The notes under the pieces are model-generated. The model made no database searches and had not been told where the DNA came from. It saw nothing but the letters and a program-made list of their open reading frames with translations. Positions 1 through 6,095 of a stretch of 8,270 nt of DNA are shown piece by piece; position 1 is the first letter of the stretch, and every line of letters starts with the position of its first letter. Origin of the DNA: CAZQAA01 sp964591255 (GTDB taxonomy: Bacteria > Desulfobacterota > DSM-4660 > Desulfatiglandales > Desulfatiglandaceae); the NCBI GenBank assembly GCA_964591255.1, contig CAZQAA010000226.1, positions 1 through 8,270 of the forward strand, in the 5' to 3' direction. Position numbers and translations under genes: made by a program.

Positions 1-113
1 GGGGATTAGCTTGACACCATTTACTTGAATAAACAAGAGCTTAACCCTTTAGGTAATAGCAGTCAATAGAGAATCTTCCAGTTATGTGGTGTAATGTTGA
101 ATTTTGAACAATC

Positions 114-143
114 TTGATTTGGATTTTGACTATGTGTTAAAAT
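114..143 (+). promoter_or_regulatory. candidate ssb promoter (extended -10)
   Basis: TTGATT at 114-119 is followed, after an 18-bp spacer, by TAAAAT at 138-143. A TG lies one base before the -10, the extended -10 pattern. This predicts a start near 150 and a leader of about 78 nt for ssb. A perfect TATAAT also occurs at 185-190, but it has no good -35 at normal spacing, so it is a second and weaker choice. Read by eye against the sigma-70 consensus. Confidence 0.45.
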
Positions 144-227
144 GTTTTATTGTACAATCTGTGGATGTTGCCAGGGGTTTTTATTATAATTAAGTGATCT
201 TATATCTGACAAAAAAGGAGGCAAGAA

Positions 228-647
228 ATGGCCGGTATAAACAAGGTGATATTGGTGGGCAGATTGGGTAAAGATCCGGAAGTAAGGTATACTCCGAGTG
301 GTGTAGCTGTGGCGAATTTTACTGTGGCCACGTCAGAGGAATGGAAAGATAAGGTAACCGGCGAAAAACAGGAACGAACAGAATGGCATAAAATTGTGGC
401 ATGGAGACGCCTGGGAGAGATTTGTGGGGAGTATTTGCATAAAGGAAGTCAGGTTTTTATAGAGGGAAGGATACAGACCAAAACTTGGGAGGACAGGGAC
501 GGCAACACGAGGTATACTACGGAAATAATTGCTCAGAATATGCAGATGTTAGGTGCTCCTGGGAAACAAGGGGGTGCGGAATCTGTAAGTGAAAGTATGC
601 CTATGGAAGAGCCGGTAACGGTTCCTGAGGAAGATGTGCCGTTTTGA
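228..647 (+). CDS. ssb: single-stranded DNA-binding protein SSB
   Basis: SSB coats single-stranded DNA in replication, recombination and repair, and recruits partner enzymes through its C-terminal tip. The 139-residue product has the usual N-terminus (NKVILVGRLGKDPEVRYTPSG, about residues 5-25) of an OB-fold spanning roughly residues 1-110. Tryptophans at 39, 53, 59 and 87 include positions matching the known DNA-stacking Trps. A short linker follows, then the acidic tip EEDVPF, the counterpart of DDDIPF. The linker is only about 25 residues, shorter than in E. coli SSB (178 aa in total). The ATG start has a textbook SD, AAGGAGG at 215-221, six bases upstream. The gene is convergent with tatA, leaving 19 nt between the two stops. 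It is not next to rpsF or rpsR, a frequent partner arrangement elsewhere, so it may be a stand-alone copy. The family call is very secure. Confidence 0.97.
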   Translation: MAGINKVILVGRLGKDPEVRYTPSGVAVANFTVATSEEWKDKVTGEKQERTEWHKIVAWRRLGEICGEYLHKGSQVFIEGRIQTKTWEDRDGNTRYTTEIIAQNMQMLGAPGKQGGAESVSESMPMEEPVTVPEEDVPF

Positions 648-666
648 TATATTATTAGAGATATCG

Positions 667-870
667 TTATTTTTTTTCGTTTCCCTCCTCTTTTTTTTCG
701 TTATTTTCAATCGGGGAGGCAACCTTTTCAGGTGGTTCGTGGGTGGCCTTTTTAAAATTTCTTATTCCTTTGCCTATTCCACTCCCGATTTCAGGCAACT
801 TGCCTGCACCAAAGATAATCAGGATGATGATCAATATGATTATCAACTCCGGCATGCCGATACCAAACAT
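667..870 (-). CDS. tatA: twin-arginine translocase subunit TatA
   Basis: TatA oligomerises in the inner membrane to form the transient channel that lets folded twin-arginine proteins cross. The 67-residue product shows the full TatA plan. There is a short N-terminus with E8, one very hydrophobic helix (about 7-20, almost all I/L), the F20-G21 hinge, the GKLPEIG start of the amphipathic helix (about 23-41, ending NFKKA), and a highly charged Lys/Glu tail. The usual FGPGKLPE is FGAGKLPE here. The length suits TatA/TatE rather than TatB, which usually has a longer tail, but TatB cannot be fully excluded from sequence alone. The ATG has GGAGGT (877-882, complement) six bases upstream. No tatB or tatC lies in the window, so its partner must be elsewhere. 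A promoter candidate lies at 991-1020. Confidence 0.93.
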   Translation of the reverse strand: MFGIGMPELIIILIIILIIFGAGKLPEIGSGIGKGIRNFKKATHEPPEKVASPIENNEKKEEGNEKK

Positions 871-920
871 CTTTTTACCTCCATATCTGGTGTTACAAAT
901 ATTGTATCATGACGTATTGG

Positions 921-955
921 AAAATTATGGTGGCCTGGCCACCTATAATTTTTTT
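921..955 (+). terminator. strong hairpin with T-run, rightward terminator
   Basis: AAAATTAT-GGTGGC (921-934) pairs with GCCACC-ATAATTTT (938-952) around a CTG loop, with a single bulged T at 944. A run of seven T (949-955) follows on the + strand. This is a rho-independent terminator pattern for rightward transcription. The only rightward gene upstream is ssb, which ends 270 nt earlier, so an ssb transcript reaching this stop would run antisense through all of tatA. On the - strand the same hairpin falls in the tatA leader, where it lacks a separate U-tract. Confidence 0.6.
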
Positions 956-990
956 GCCTATCTGTTCAATTATCAGACGAACAATTTTTC

Positions 991-1020
991 TATATATCAT
1001 GACATGATATGACTGGTCAA
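991..1020 (-). promoter_or_regulatory. candidate tatA promoter with operator-like palindrome
   Basis: On the - strand TTGACC (1020-1015) is followed, after 18 bp, by TATATA (996-991), a sigma-70-like pair pointing at tatA, with a predicted leader of about 115 nt. The perfect inverted repeat ATATCATG-A-CATGATAT (994-1010) lies mostly in the spacer and overlaps the -10, a typical repressor position. A second imperfect repeat, ATGACTGG/CCGGTCAT (1009-1016 and 1023-1030, one G-T pair), overlaps the -35 and is followed by T5 on the + strand. Regulation is inferred from position only. Confidence 0.5.
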
Positions 1021-1116
1021 CTCCGGTCATTTTTATCACCCTTGTTTTTTTATGGCCATTTTCTTGTACGTTATAACAAACTTTAAAACTGATTATATCA
1101 GATTGAGGGCAAAGAT

Positions 1117-2211
1117 ATGATTGAAGAACGGATAGAGTCTTTGGCAAAAGGCTATCAGGCTGTTCTGGAATTCATAGATGAGATGGAACAATTGACTCAA
1201 TTCCAGGATAAAATAGATATCACCTCCAATATTAATCGGATATGGGATGTGTTCTTGGAGAATATTCGGAATTTGATTAGAATCGATGCCTGTGCACTTT
1301 TTCTTGTTGATGAAGATACCCACGAATTCGTCCTGAAGAATGCATCTCCTGGGGATAACGGCCCAATTTGTCAGCAGGAGATAGAACTTCAAATAGAATG
1401 CGGAACTTTTTCCTGGGTTGTAAATCGGAGAAAACCGGCTATTATTCCGCCTATGGCATTTGGAAAGGATAAGACCGTAATTATGTTACCTCTTGCTACG
1501 ATTAAGAGAACATTGGGAGTGGTCTTGGCGCTTACATCTATAGATGAGAATTCCATAACCCAGGAAAACCTTAGATTGCTGGCTATGTTGACCAAACAGT
1601 ATTCTCTTGTGATGGAAAATACCATGCTATACGATAATCTTAAAAGAGAGCATGAATCCTTAAAAAGGGCAAATGAGGAAATAAGAATTTTGTCGATAAC
1701 TGACCCTCTTACAAAGGCTTATAACCGTGGCTATCTTATGGAGCGGTTCCCTCAGGAGATCAAGAGGGCTAAGAGATATGGACGACATCTGTCAGTTATC
1801 TTGTCTGATATTGATCATTTCAAGCAAATTAATGACACATACGGGCATCAGGTGGGAGACCAAGTATTGAAGCAGTTCGTTAGATTTGTTTTGAGATTGA
1901 TACGTTCCGATGTGGATTGGTTGGCTCGGTATGGAGGAGAGGAATTCCTGATAGTATTACCAGAGACAGATGTGCAGGGAGCTGTTCTCCAGGCGGAAAG
2001 ACTTCGTACTGATTTCTCTCAACGGCCCTTTATAATTAGCGGAAACGAAATTAATATCACCGTCAGTTTCGGTGTAACCGGCTTTGGTCCTGATACGCCT
2101 GACAATGTAATTTTGCCCGAGGCCTTGATAAATACAGCGGATAAATACCTTTATCAGGCAAAGAGACAGGGCAGAAATATGGTGATAGGTGGTGACTATC
2201 CTGTATCATGA
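1117..2211 (+). CDS. GAF-GGDEF diguanylate cyclase
   Basis: Predicted to make cyclic di-GMP from two GTP under control of an N-terminal sensor. The 364-residue protein has no signal peptide or membrane helix, so it should be cytoplasmic. About residues 40-165 look like a GAF domain (IRIDACALFLVDEDTHEFVLKN and the later QENLRLLAMLTKQ region). A short, probably coiled linker at about 168-190 leads to a GGDEF domain at about 193-360, with DPLTKAYNR, the metal-binding D231 in SDIDHFK, N239, and an intact catalytic GGEEF at 273-277. The product-inhibition I-site (RxxD, five residues before GGEEF) reads S264-D-V-D267, so the key Arg is missing and feedback control may be weak. The ATG at 1117 has GAGGG at 1105-1109, seven bases upstream. 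A possible -10 (TATAAC, 1072-1077) has no clear -35. It is first in a close-packed run with two peptidases (next gap 27 nt). The GAF ligand is unknown. Confidence 0.93.
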   Translation: MIEERIESLAKGYQAVLEFIDEMEQLTQFQDKIDITSNINRIWDVFLENIRNLIRIDACALFLVDEDTHEFVLKNASPGDNGPICQQEIELQIECGTFSWVVNRRKPAIIPPMAFGKDKTVIMLPLATIKRTLGVVLALTSIDENSITQENLRLLAMLTKQYSLVMENTMLYDNLKREHESLKRANEEIRILSITDPLTKAYNRGYLMERFPQEIKRAKRYGRHLSVILSDIDHFKQINDTYGHQVGDQVLKQFVRFVLRLIRSDVDWLARYGGEEFLIVLPETDVQGAVLQAERLRTDFSQRPFIISGNEINITVSFGVTGFGPDTPDNVILPEALINTADKYLYQAKRQGRNMVIGGDYPVS

Positions 2212-2238
2212 AATTATAAGAGTAGTGATAGAACTGTT

Positions 2239-3720
2239 TTGAAAAACACTTATACATTGACAGAACTTGAAAATATACTTCACCATCTTAATTATCGATG
2301 GAAGCTGGAGGCCCTTGCCCAGTGGAAAGGAGTCAAGGGGCCGTTTGGTTTATATCGGATTTATGAAGGATTTGATGATTTTTTGAACTTAGACACCATG
2401 AAAAGCATAGGGGAACTGGAAGACAGTGTAGCCAGGACTCGTTTGCAGCACGCACTGATCGATCATTATCTCCAACGTGCCCTTCTCCCTTATGAAGCCG
2501 AGATGCGGACATGGATGCGCGGGGCAGCAGCTCATGTAACCGGCCGAAAAATCTACATACGGGACATTATCCCTTGGTGTCAAAAGTCAAGCACCTATTC
2601 AGAAAGGCGTATTCTCCAGAAGGAGACAGGCCCTCTTTGCAAGTTCTTAAAACCGTTCGTTATTAACTACTGGCATATCCTGCTCAAGATTCTTCAGGAG
2701 GAAATGGGTTTTGAGGATTATCTGGATTACTGTAGTCAGAAAAAGGGAATCGATTATTATTTTTTTTATAGACTTGTCAGGGATCTTCTTGAACGTACAG
2801 ATGAGCCCTATTTTGATATGATGGAGAAATGGACTAAAAGGCGATACAATAGGCCTTTAAATGAACTTAGCCGCTTTGATGCGATTAACATGTTGGGATT
2901 GGCAGAATTTGACAAGATTTTCCGTGATAGGAATATCGGTATGCTTATTACCTTCTTCGATCACTGGCAGATCGATATCGAGAACCTTTCAGGTCTTAAT
3001 CTGGAAGTGGACTGGGAAGAAGGGAAGAGCGCCCAGGCCATATCTTTTATTTTGCAGGTTCCGGATGAGGTGTATATCCTGATGAGGCCACAGGGTGGAT
3101 GGATAGATTTGGAAACTCTCGGACATGAGCTTGGCCACGGTCTTTCATCAGTTTTTACCTCTCCTGATCTTTTAATAGTGGAACGTGACATGGCCACCTC
3201 ATACAGTCTGTCCGAATCATTTGCCTTTCTATTGCAGAATCTTTGTTTGTCACGTCCTTTTTTGGAAGACTATCTGGGTATGAAGCAAACGGATGCGGAA
3301 GAGCTTTACTATTATAAAGTCCTCAAGGATTTTTCATTATTCAGGCGTTACGGTGCCAAGTTCATTCTAGAATTTGAGATGTTCTCAAGTGGCAATTTGA
3401 CAAGTGGTAACCTTTATGCCGAAACCATGGCACGATACACAGGGTTTTATTATCAGCCGGAGTGCCATCTCTTTGACCTGGTTCCTGAATTTTATAGCCT
3501 TGACTTTCTCATTGGGTGGATGGCGGCTGCTATAATGGAAGGGCACCTTTGTGAACATGTGGGATCTGACTGGATATTTTGTGCTGAAACCGGTGAGATA
3601 ATGAAAAAATGGTGGAATCAGGGAAACCGATATGACGTATTTCGATTCCTTGAGAAAAATGGTCTTGATCCGTTGGCACCTGAAAAATTGCTTTCTCAAT
3701 GGGAAGAAATCTTGAAATAA
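2239..3720 (+). CDS. M3-like (oligoendopeptidase-type) zinc metallopeptidase, divergent
   Basis: Probable cytoplasmic zinc peptidase of the M3 (thimet oligopeptidase/PepF) type, which cleaves short peptides. The 493-residue protein carries LGHELGHGLSS with HELGH at 296-300, preceded by a segment (VYILMRPQGGWIDLETL) like the strand before the M3 active site. E326 in SLSESFAFLL, 26 residues past H300, is the likely third zinc ligand; the usual M3 spacing is about 25. It is shorter than typical PepF (about 600 aa). The C-terminal VPEFYSLDFLIGW (415-427) resembles the PepF motif PHFYxxxFYVYxY, but the His and the later Tyr residues appear replaced, so specificity may differ. No signal peptide or membrane helix is seen. 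The TTG start at 2239 is chosen because the N-terminus extends naturally to it. No good SD precedes it, and translation may rely on coupling to the GGDEF gene 27 nt upstream. The next in-frame ATG (2398) would remove 53 residues. The M24 gene follows after 16 nt. Confidence 0.75.
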   Translation: MKNTYTLTELENILHHLNYRWKLEALAQWKGVKGPFGLYRIYEGFDDFLNLDTMKSIGELEDSVARTRLQHALIDHYLQRALLPYEAEMRTWMRGAAAHVTGRKIYIRDIIPWCQKSSTYSERRILQKETGPLCKFLKPFVINYWHILLKILQEEMGFEDYLDYCSQKKGIDYYFFYRLVRDLLERTDEPYFDMMEKWTKRRYNRPLNELSRFDAINMLGLAEFDKIFRDRNIGMLITFFDHWQIDIENLSGLNLEVDWEEGKSAQAISFILQVPDEVYILMRPQGGWIDLETLGHELGHGLSSVFTSPDLLIVERDMATSYSLSESFAFLLQNLCLSRPFLEDYLGMKQTDAEELYYYKVLKDFSLFRRYGAKFILEFEMFSSGNLTSGNLYAETMARYTGFYYQPECHLFDLVPEFYSLDFLIGWMAAAIMEGHLCEHVGSDWIFCAETGEIMKKWWNQGNRYDVFRFLEKNGLDPLAPEKLLSQWEEILK

Positions 3721-3739
3721 AAGGAGGAAACATAGTTTG
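3721..3739 (+). promoter_or_regulatory. SD fixing a TTG start
   Basis: AAGGAGG at 3721-3727 directly follows the TAA of the upstream peptidase gene and lies nine bases before TTG 3737. No ATG or GTG sits at suitable spacing, so this full-strength site is the main evidence for TTG initiation of the M24 peptidase. Confidence 0.8.
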
Positions 3740-4933
3740 ACGAATAAAGTGCCGGGATTGGAAATCGAAAACAGGGTAATCCGACTTCAGTCTGTTATAA
3801 AAAGTATGGAATTGGATGGTGTCTTTATTATGCAGAATGTAGATATCTTCTATTTTTCCGGAACAATCCAAATTTCTATTCTTTTTATACCAGATCAGGG
3901 ACAACCTGTTATGATGGCGCTAAAGAGTATTGAACGGACTAAGGATGAGTCTCCCCTTGAGCAGATTATTCCCATTGAAAGCAGGCAAAATATTCCGGAC
4001 GTGTTGGCAGATTTAGGGAGAGGCGGTCTCAGGTCTGTCGGCCTTGAAATAGATGTTTTGCCTGCATATCTATATCTCTGGTTCAGAAATACGTTTAAGG
4101 GATGCAATTTTGTTGATGTCTCTTGTGCGATACGTAAAGTACGGATGATTAAATCCCTATATGAAATTGATCAGATCAGGGCGGCTGCATCTATATTGCA
4201 CAAGGGGTTTGTGGGAATCGCTGGAATTATCCGTGAAGGGATGACCGAGCTTGAAATTGATGGCCATTTAGGTCTTATTGCACGCAAGGAAGGTCATATG
4301 GGAATTATGCGCATGCGAGGGTGGAATCAGGAAATGACTTATGCACATGTGCTCTCCGGTGACAGCGGTTCAGTGATATCCTTTCTTAACAGTCCCCAGG
4401 GTGGAACAGGGACAACTCCTGCTATGGCTCAGGGAGCTGGTTTTCGCAAAGTCAGGAGAAATGAACCAATTGAGATAGACTATGGGGCGGGGATGAATGG
4501 TTATCTGGCGGATCAGTCTCGAACATTTGTAATAGGAAAGCTTTCTAAGGAACTGGAAAGGGCGCATGATTGCTCAAAACATATTCTTTCATGTATTGTG
4601 CAAAAGGCCAAACCTGGGATCCTTTGCTCCGAGCTTTATCATCTGGCTGTGGAAAAGGCCGCAGAAAATGGCTATAAAGACGTATTTATGGGGTATGGAG
4701 AGGGAAAGGTAAAATTTATTGGTCACGGTGTAGGGCTGGAGATTGATGAATTTCCGCTCTTGGCTCCACATTTTGACCAGGAATTAATGGAGGGGATGGT
4801 CATAGCTATTGAGCCAAAATTTGTTTTTCCTGGTAAAGGCGTGGTGGGATTGGAGGATGTATATCTGGTCACCGGGAATGGATTAGAACGACTCACTCTA
4901 ACTGAACAGAAACTGATGGTGATTCATATTTGA
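3737..4933 (+). CDS. M24 family peptidase, Xaa-Pro aminopeptidase-like
   Basis: Predicted cytoplasmic dinuclear-metal peptidase of the aminopeptidase P/creatinase type, which usually removes an N-terminal residue in front of proline. The 398-residue product has a creatinase-like N-terminal domain (about 10-145) and a pita-bread catalytic domain (about 150-395). All five metal ligands are visible: D248 (IDYGAG), D259 (YLADQSRT), H330 (GHGVGLE), E359 (IAIEPKF) and E373 (VGLEDVY). H204 (YAHVLSG) fits the conserved substrate-side His. The second catalytic His, normally in HExP after GHGxGL, is D337 here (EIDEFP). I believe variants like this occur in uncharacterised bacterial homologues, so activity is likely but specificity is open; a creatinase or other C-N hydrolase role cannot be excluded. 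It is the last gene of the run, 16 nt after the M3-like peptidase, and a hairpin follows at 4952. Confidence 0.9.
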   Translation: MTNKVPGLEIENRVIRLQSVIKSMELDGVFIMQNVDIFYFSGTIQISILFIPDQGQPVMMALKSIERTKDESPLEQIIPIESRQNIPDVLADLGRGGLRSVGLEIDVLPAYLYLWFRNTFKGCNFVDVSCAIRKVRMIKSLYEIDQIRAAASILHKGFVGIAGIIREGMTELEIDGHLGLIARKEGHMGIMRMRGWNQEMTYAHVLSGDSGSVISFLNSPQGGTGTTPAMAQGAGFRKVRRNEPIEIDYGAGMNGYLADQSRTFVIGKLSKELERAHDCSKHILSCIVQKAKPGILCSELYHLAVEKAAENGYKDVFMGYGEGKVKFIGHGVGLEIDEFPLLAPHFDQELMEGMVIAIEPKFVFPGKGVVGLEDVYLVTGNGLERLTLTEQKLMVIHI

Positions 4934-4951
4934 TTTTTTTATCATAATAGT

Positions 4952-4983
4952 GGGCACCTGCTGTGGATTAGGTGCCCTAGTTT
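4952..4983 (+). terminator. hairpin between convergent genes, weak terminator
   Basis: GGGCACCT (4952-4959) pairs perfectly with AGGTGCCC (4970-4977) around a 10-base loop. Only TTT follows closely on the + strand and there is no U-tract on the - strand. It sits 18 nt after the M24 stop and about 50 nt after the end of the leftward slyD-like gene, so it may end both transcripts. The stem is strong; the T-tract is poor. Confidence 0.55.
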
Positions 4984-5025
4984 CCCCATATGCACTATAT
5001 TCAGAAAAAATGGAAGGATTTTTAA

Positions 5026-5454
5026 TTATGCAATCTCCATCAATTCGACCTCGAAAAAAAGGTCGTATCCAGCCAGCGGGTGGTTTGCATCAAGGGTGAT
5101 GGTATCCTCGTCAATACCGGTGATAGTGAGATTTATTATATTCCCGTCCTTCTGGTTAACCTGGAGTTGGTTTCCGATAGCAGGCTTTATATCATCAGGC
5201 AGATTTTCTTTGGCTATTTTTATTATCAATTCTTCCCTTTTTGGCCCATATGCCTTTTCAGATGGAATTGTGATATTTTTTTTCTCTCCAATCTCCATAT
5301 CGATGATACCTTCTTCAAAGCCGGGGATCAGTTCCCCGCCACCTATTCTAAACTCAAGAGGCTGCCGCTCTTTTGATGTGTCAAAAACCTCTCCATTTTC
5401 CAGTTTCCCGGTGTAATGTACTTTCACCGTGTCTCCGTTTTTTGCCTGTTTCAT
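5026..5454 (-). CDS. SlyD-like FKBP-type peptidyl-prolyl isomerase
   Basis: Cytoplasmic prolyl cis-trans isomerase and folding helper. The 142-residue protein begins with the FKBP strand VKVHYTGKLENGEVFDTS (residues 10-27), followed by LEFRIGGGELIPGFEEGIIDM (about 33-53), GEKKNITIPSEKAYG (56-70) and the closing NHPLAGYDLFFEVELMEI (124-141). Between about 71 and 120 lies the insert-in-flap (IF) chaperone domain of SlyD-type FKBPs. Likely pocket residues include Y14, F24, D25, I43, Y69 and F133. It lacks the His/Cys-rich nickel-binding tail of E. coli SlyD, so a role in nickel delivery is not indicated. The ATG has GGAG (5461-5464, complement) six bases upstream. It lies 91 nt downstream of the csp gene on the same strand, with a terminator-like hairpin between, and I see no good promoter of its own. 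Confidence 0.95.
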   Translation of the reverse strand: MKQAKNGDTVKVHYTGKLENGEVFDTSKERQPLEFRIGGGELIPGFEEGIIDMEIGEKKNITIPSEKAYGPKREELIIKIAKENLPDDIKPAIGNQLQVNQKDGNIINLTITGIDEDTITLDANHPLAGYDLFFEVELMEIA

Positions 5455-5475
5455 AGATATCTCCTTTTTTTTATA

Positions 5476-5516
5476 AATAAAAAAGGCACCTTGTACTTAA
5501 TAGACTCGATGCCTTT
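5476..5516 (-). terminator. csp terminator or csp-slyD attenuator
   Basis: On the - strand AAAGGCA (5516-5510) pairs with TGCCTTT (5488-5482), extended by one G-U and one C-G pair, around a loop of about 17 bases. A T-rich tract (complement of 5476-5484) follows. This is a rho-independent terminator pattern 30 nt past the csp stop. Because slyD starts only about 30 nt further on, read-through here may set its level. Confidence 0.6.
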
Positions 5517-5545
5517 AATAATTACCTTTCCTGAAAACAGTTAGA

Positions 5546-5749
5546 CTAAAGCCTGTTTACATTTATTGCAGAAGGGCCTTTCTTGCCGCCTTGATCAATG
5601 TCAAAAGTGACTCGTTCACCTTCAGCAAGGGTCTTGAAACCGCTTCCCTGAATGGCGGTGTAATGAACAAAAATGTCAGGGCCGTCTTCCTGTTCAATAA
5701 ATCCGAATCCTTTTCGTTCATCAAACCACTTTACGATGCCATTTGCCAT
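5546..5749 (-). CDS. CspA-family cold-shock protein
   Basis: Small nucleic-acid-binding protein acting as an RNA chaperone, often cold- or growth-phase-responsive. The 67-residue product is a complete cold-shock domain, matching the family's usual 65-70 residues. W8 and F10-region aromatics lead into RNP1 KGFGFIEQ (13-20) and RNP2 DIFVHYTAI (25-33), followed by FKTLAEGERVTFDIDQG and the ending GPSAINVNRL. The binding aromatics F15, F17, F27, H29 and F38 are intact. The ATG has a strong SD, AAAGGAGG (5765-5758), eight bases upstream. A terminator-like hairpin follows, then the slyD-like gene on the same strand. The long AT-rich upstream stretch fits the long leaders common in csp genes. Which paralogue this is, and whether it is cold-induced, cannot be told from sequence. 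Confidence 0.96.
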   Translation of the reverse strand: MANGIVKWFDERKGFGFIEQEDGPDIFVHYTAIQGSGFKTLAEGERVTFDIDQGGKKGPSAINVNRL

Positions 5750-6095
5750 ACCGCTAACCTCCTTTCTTAATTTTTCATGCTCCTAAAACTCAGGTCAACG
5801 TTCTGACAAAGGAGACTATCCTAATGAAACGTATGACACCTGCAAAACGAGCAATACCGAATAATTGTTCGTTTGTTTAATTTTGAAGCATAAAATTTTT
5901 TTATTATTAAACTGTATTTGTCAAGGAAAAAAGTAAGAAAATAATAATGAGAGTATTTTTTTTACACTCAATGATTAAAATTTTTATTTTTCAAACTATA
6001 CTTTGTTAACATATTTGGATTTGGCAGCCCCTTATCACGCTAATATCTATTACCATTAGGTATCCCCTTTTATTTGCTTCTATCTATGTGAAATA
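5750..6095. other. AT-rich gap: csp leader and candidate promoter
   Basis: No credible gene. Most of the gap should be the control region of csp, read on the - strand. A perfect TTGACA lies at 5924-5919. The best -10 after it (TAAAAA, 15-bp spacer) is weak, giving a leader of roughly 140 nt if used. Just before the csp SD is a three-codon ORF (M-K-N-stop, ATG at 5777) whose own upstream GGAG is too close to be convincing. GAGTGTA/TACTCTC, with one mismatch (5951-5971), is a weak hairpin that might end the radical SAM transcript. Several A/T homopolymer runs and short AT palindromes have no clear role. Confidence 0.5.

Noticed and set aside
1..113. End of an upstream gene at the left edge
   Set aside because: All forward frames stop within the first 27 bases, and the reverse frames give only about 16 codons without an SD. 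No protein signal was seen.
646..677. Possible ssb terminator GATAT/ATATC followed by T-run
   Set aside because: The stem is only 5 A/T-rich base pairs with a 10-base loop. It is too weak to call next to the far stronger hairpin at 921-955.
893..1392. Reverse-strand ORFs over 893-1147 and 1093-1392
   Set aside because: They overlap the promoter region and the well-supported GGDEF gene, have no SD or recognisable domains, and look like shadow frames.
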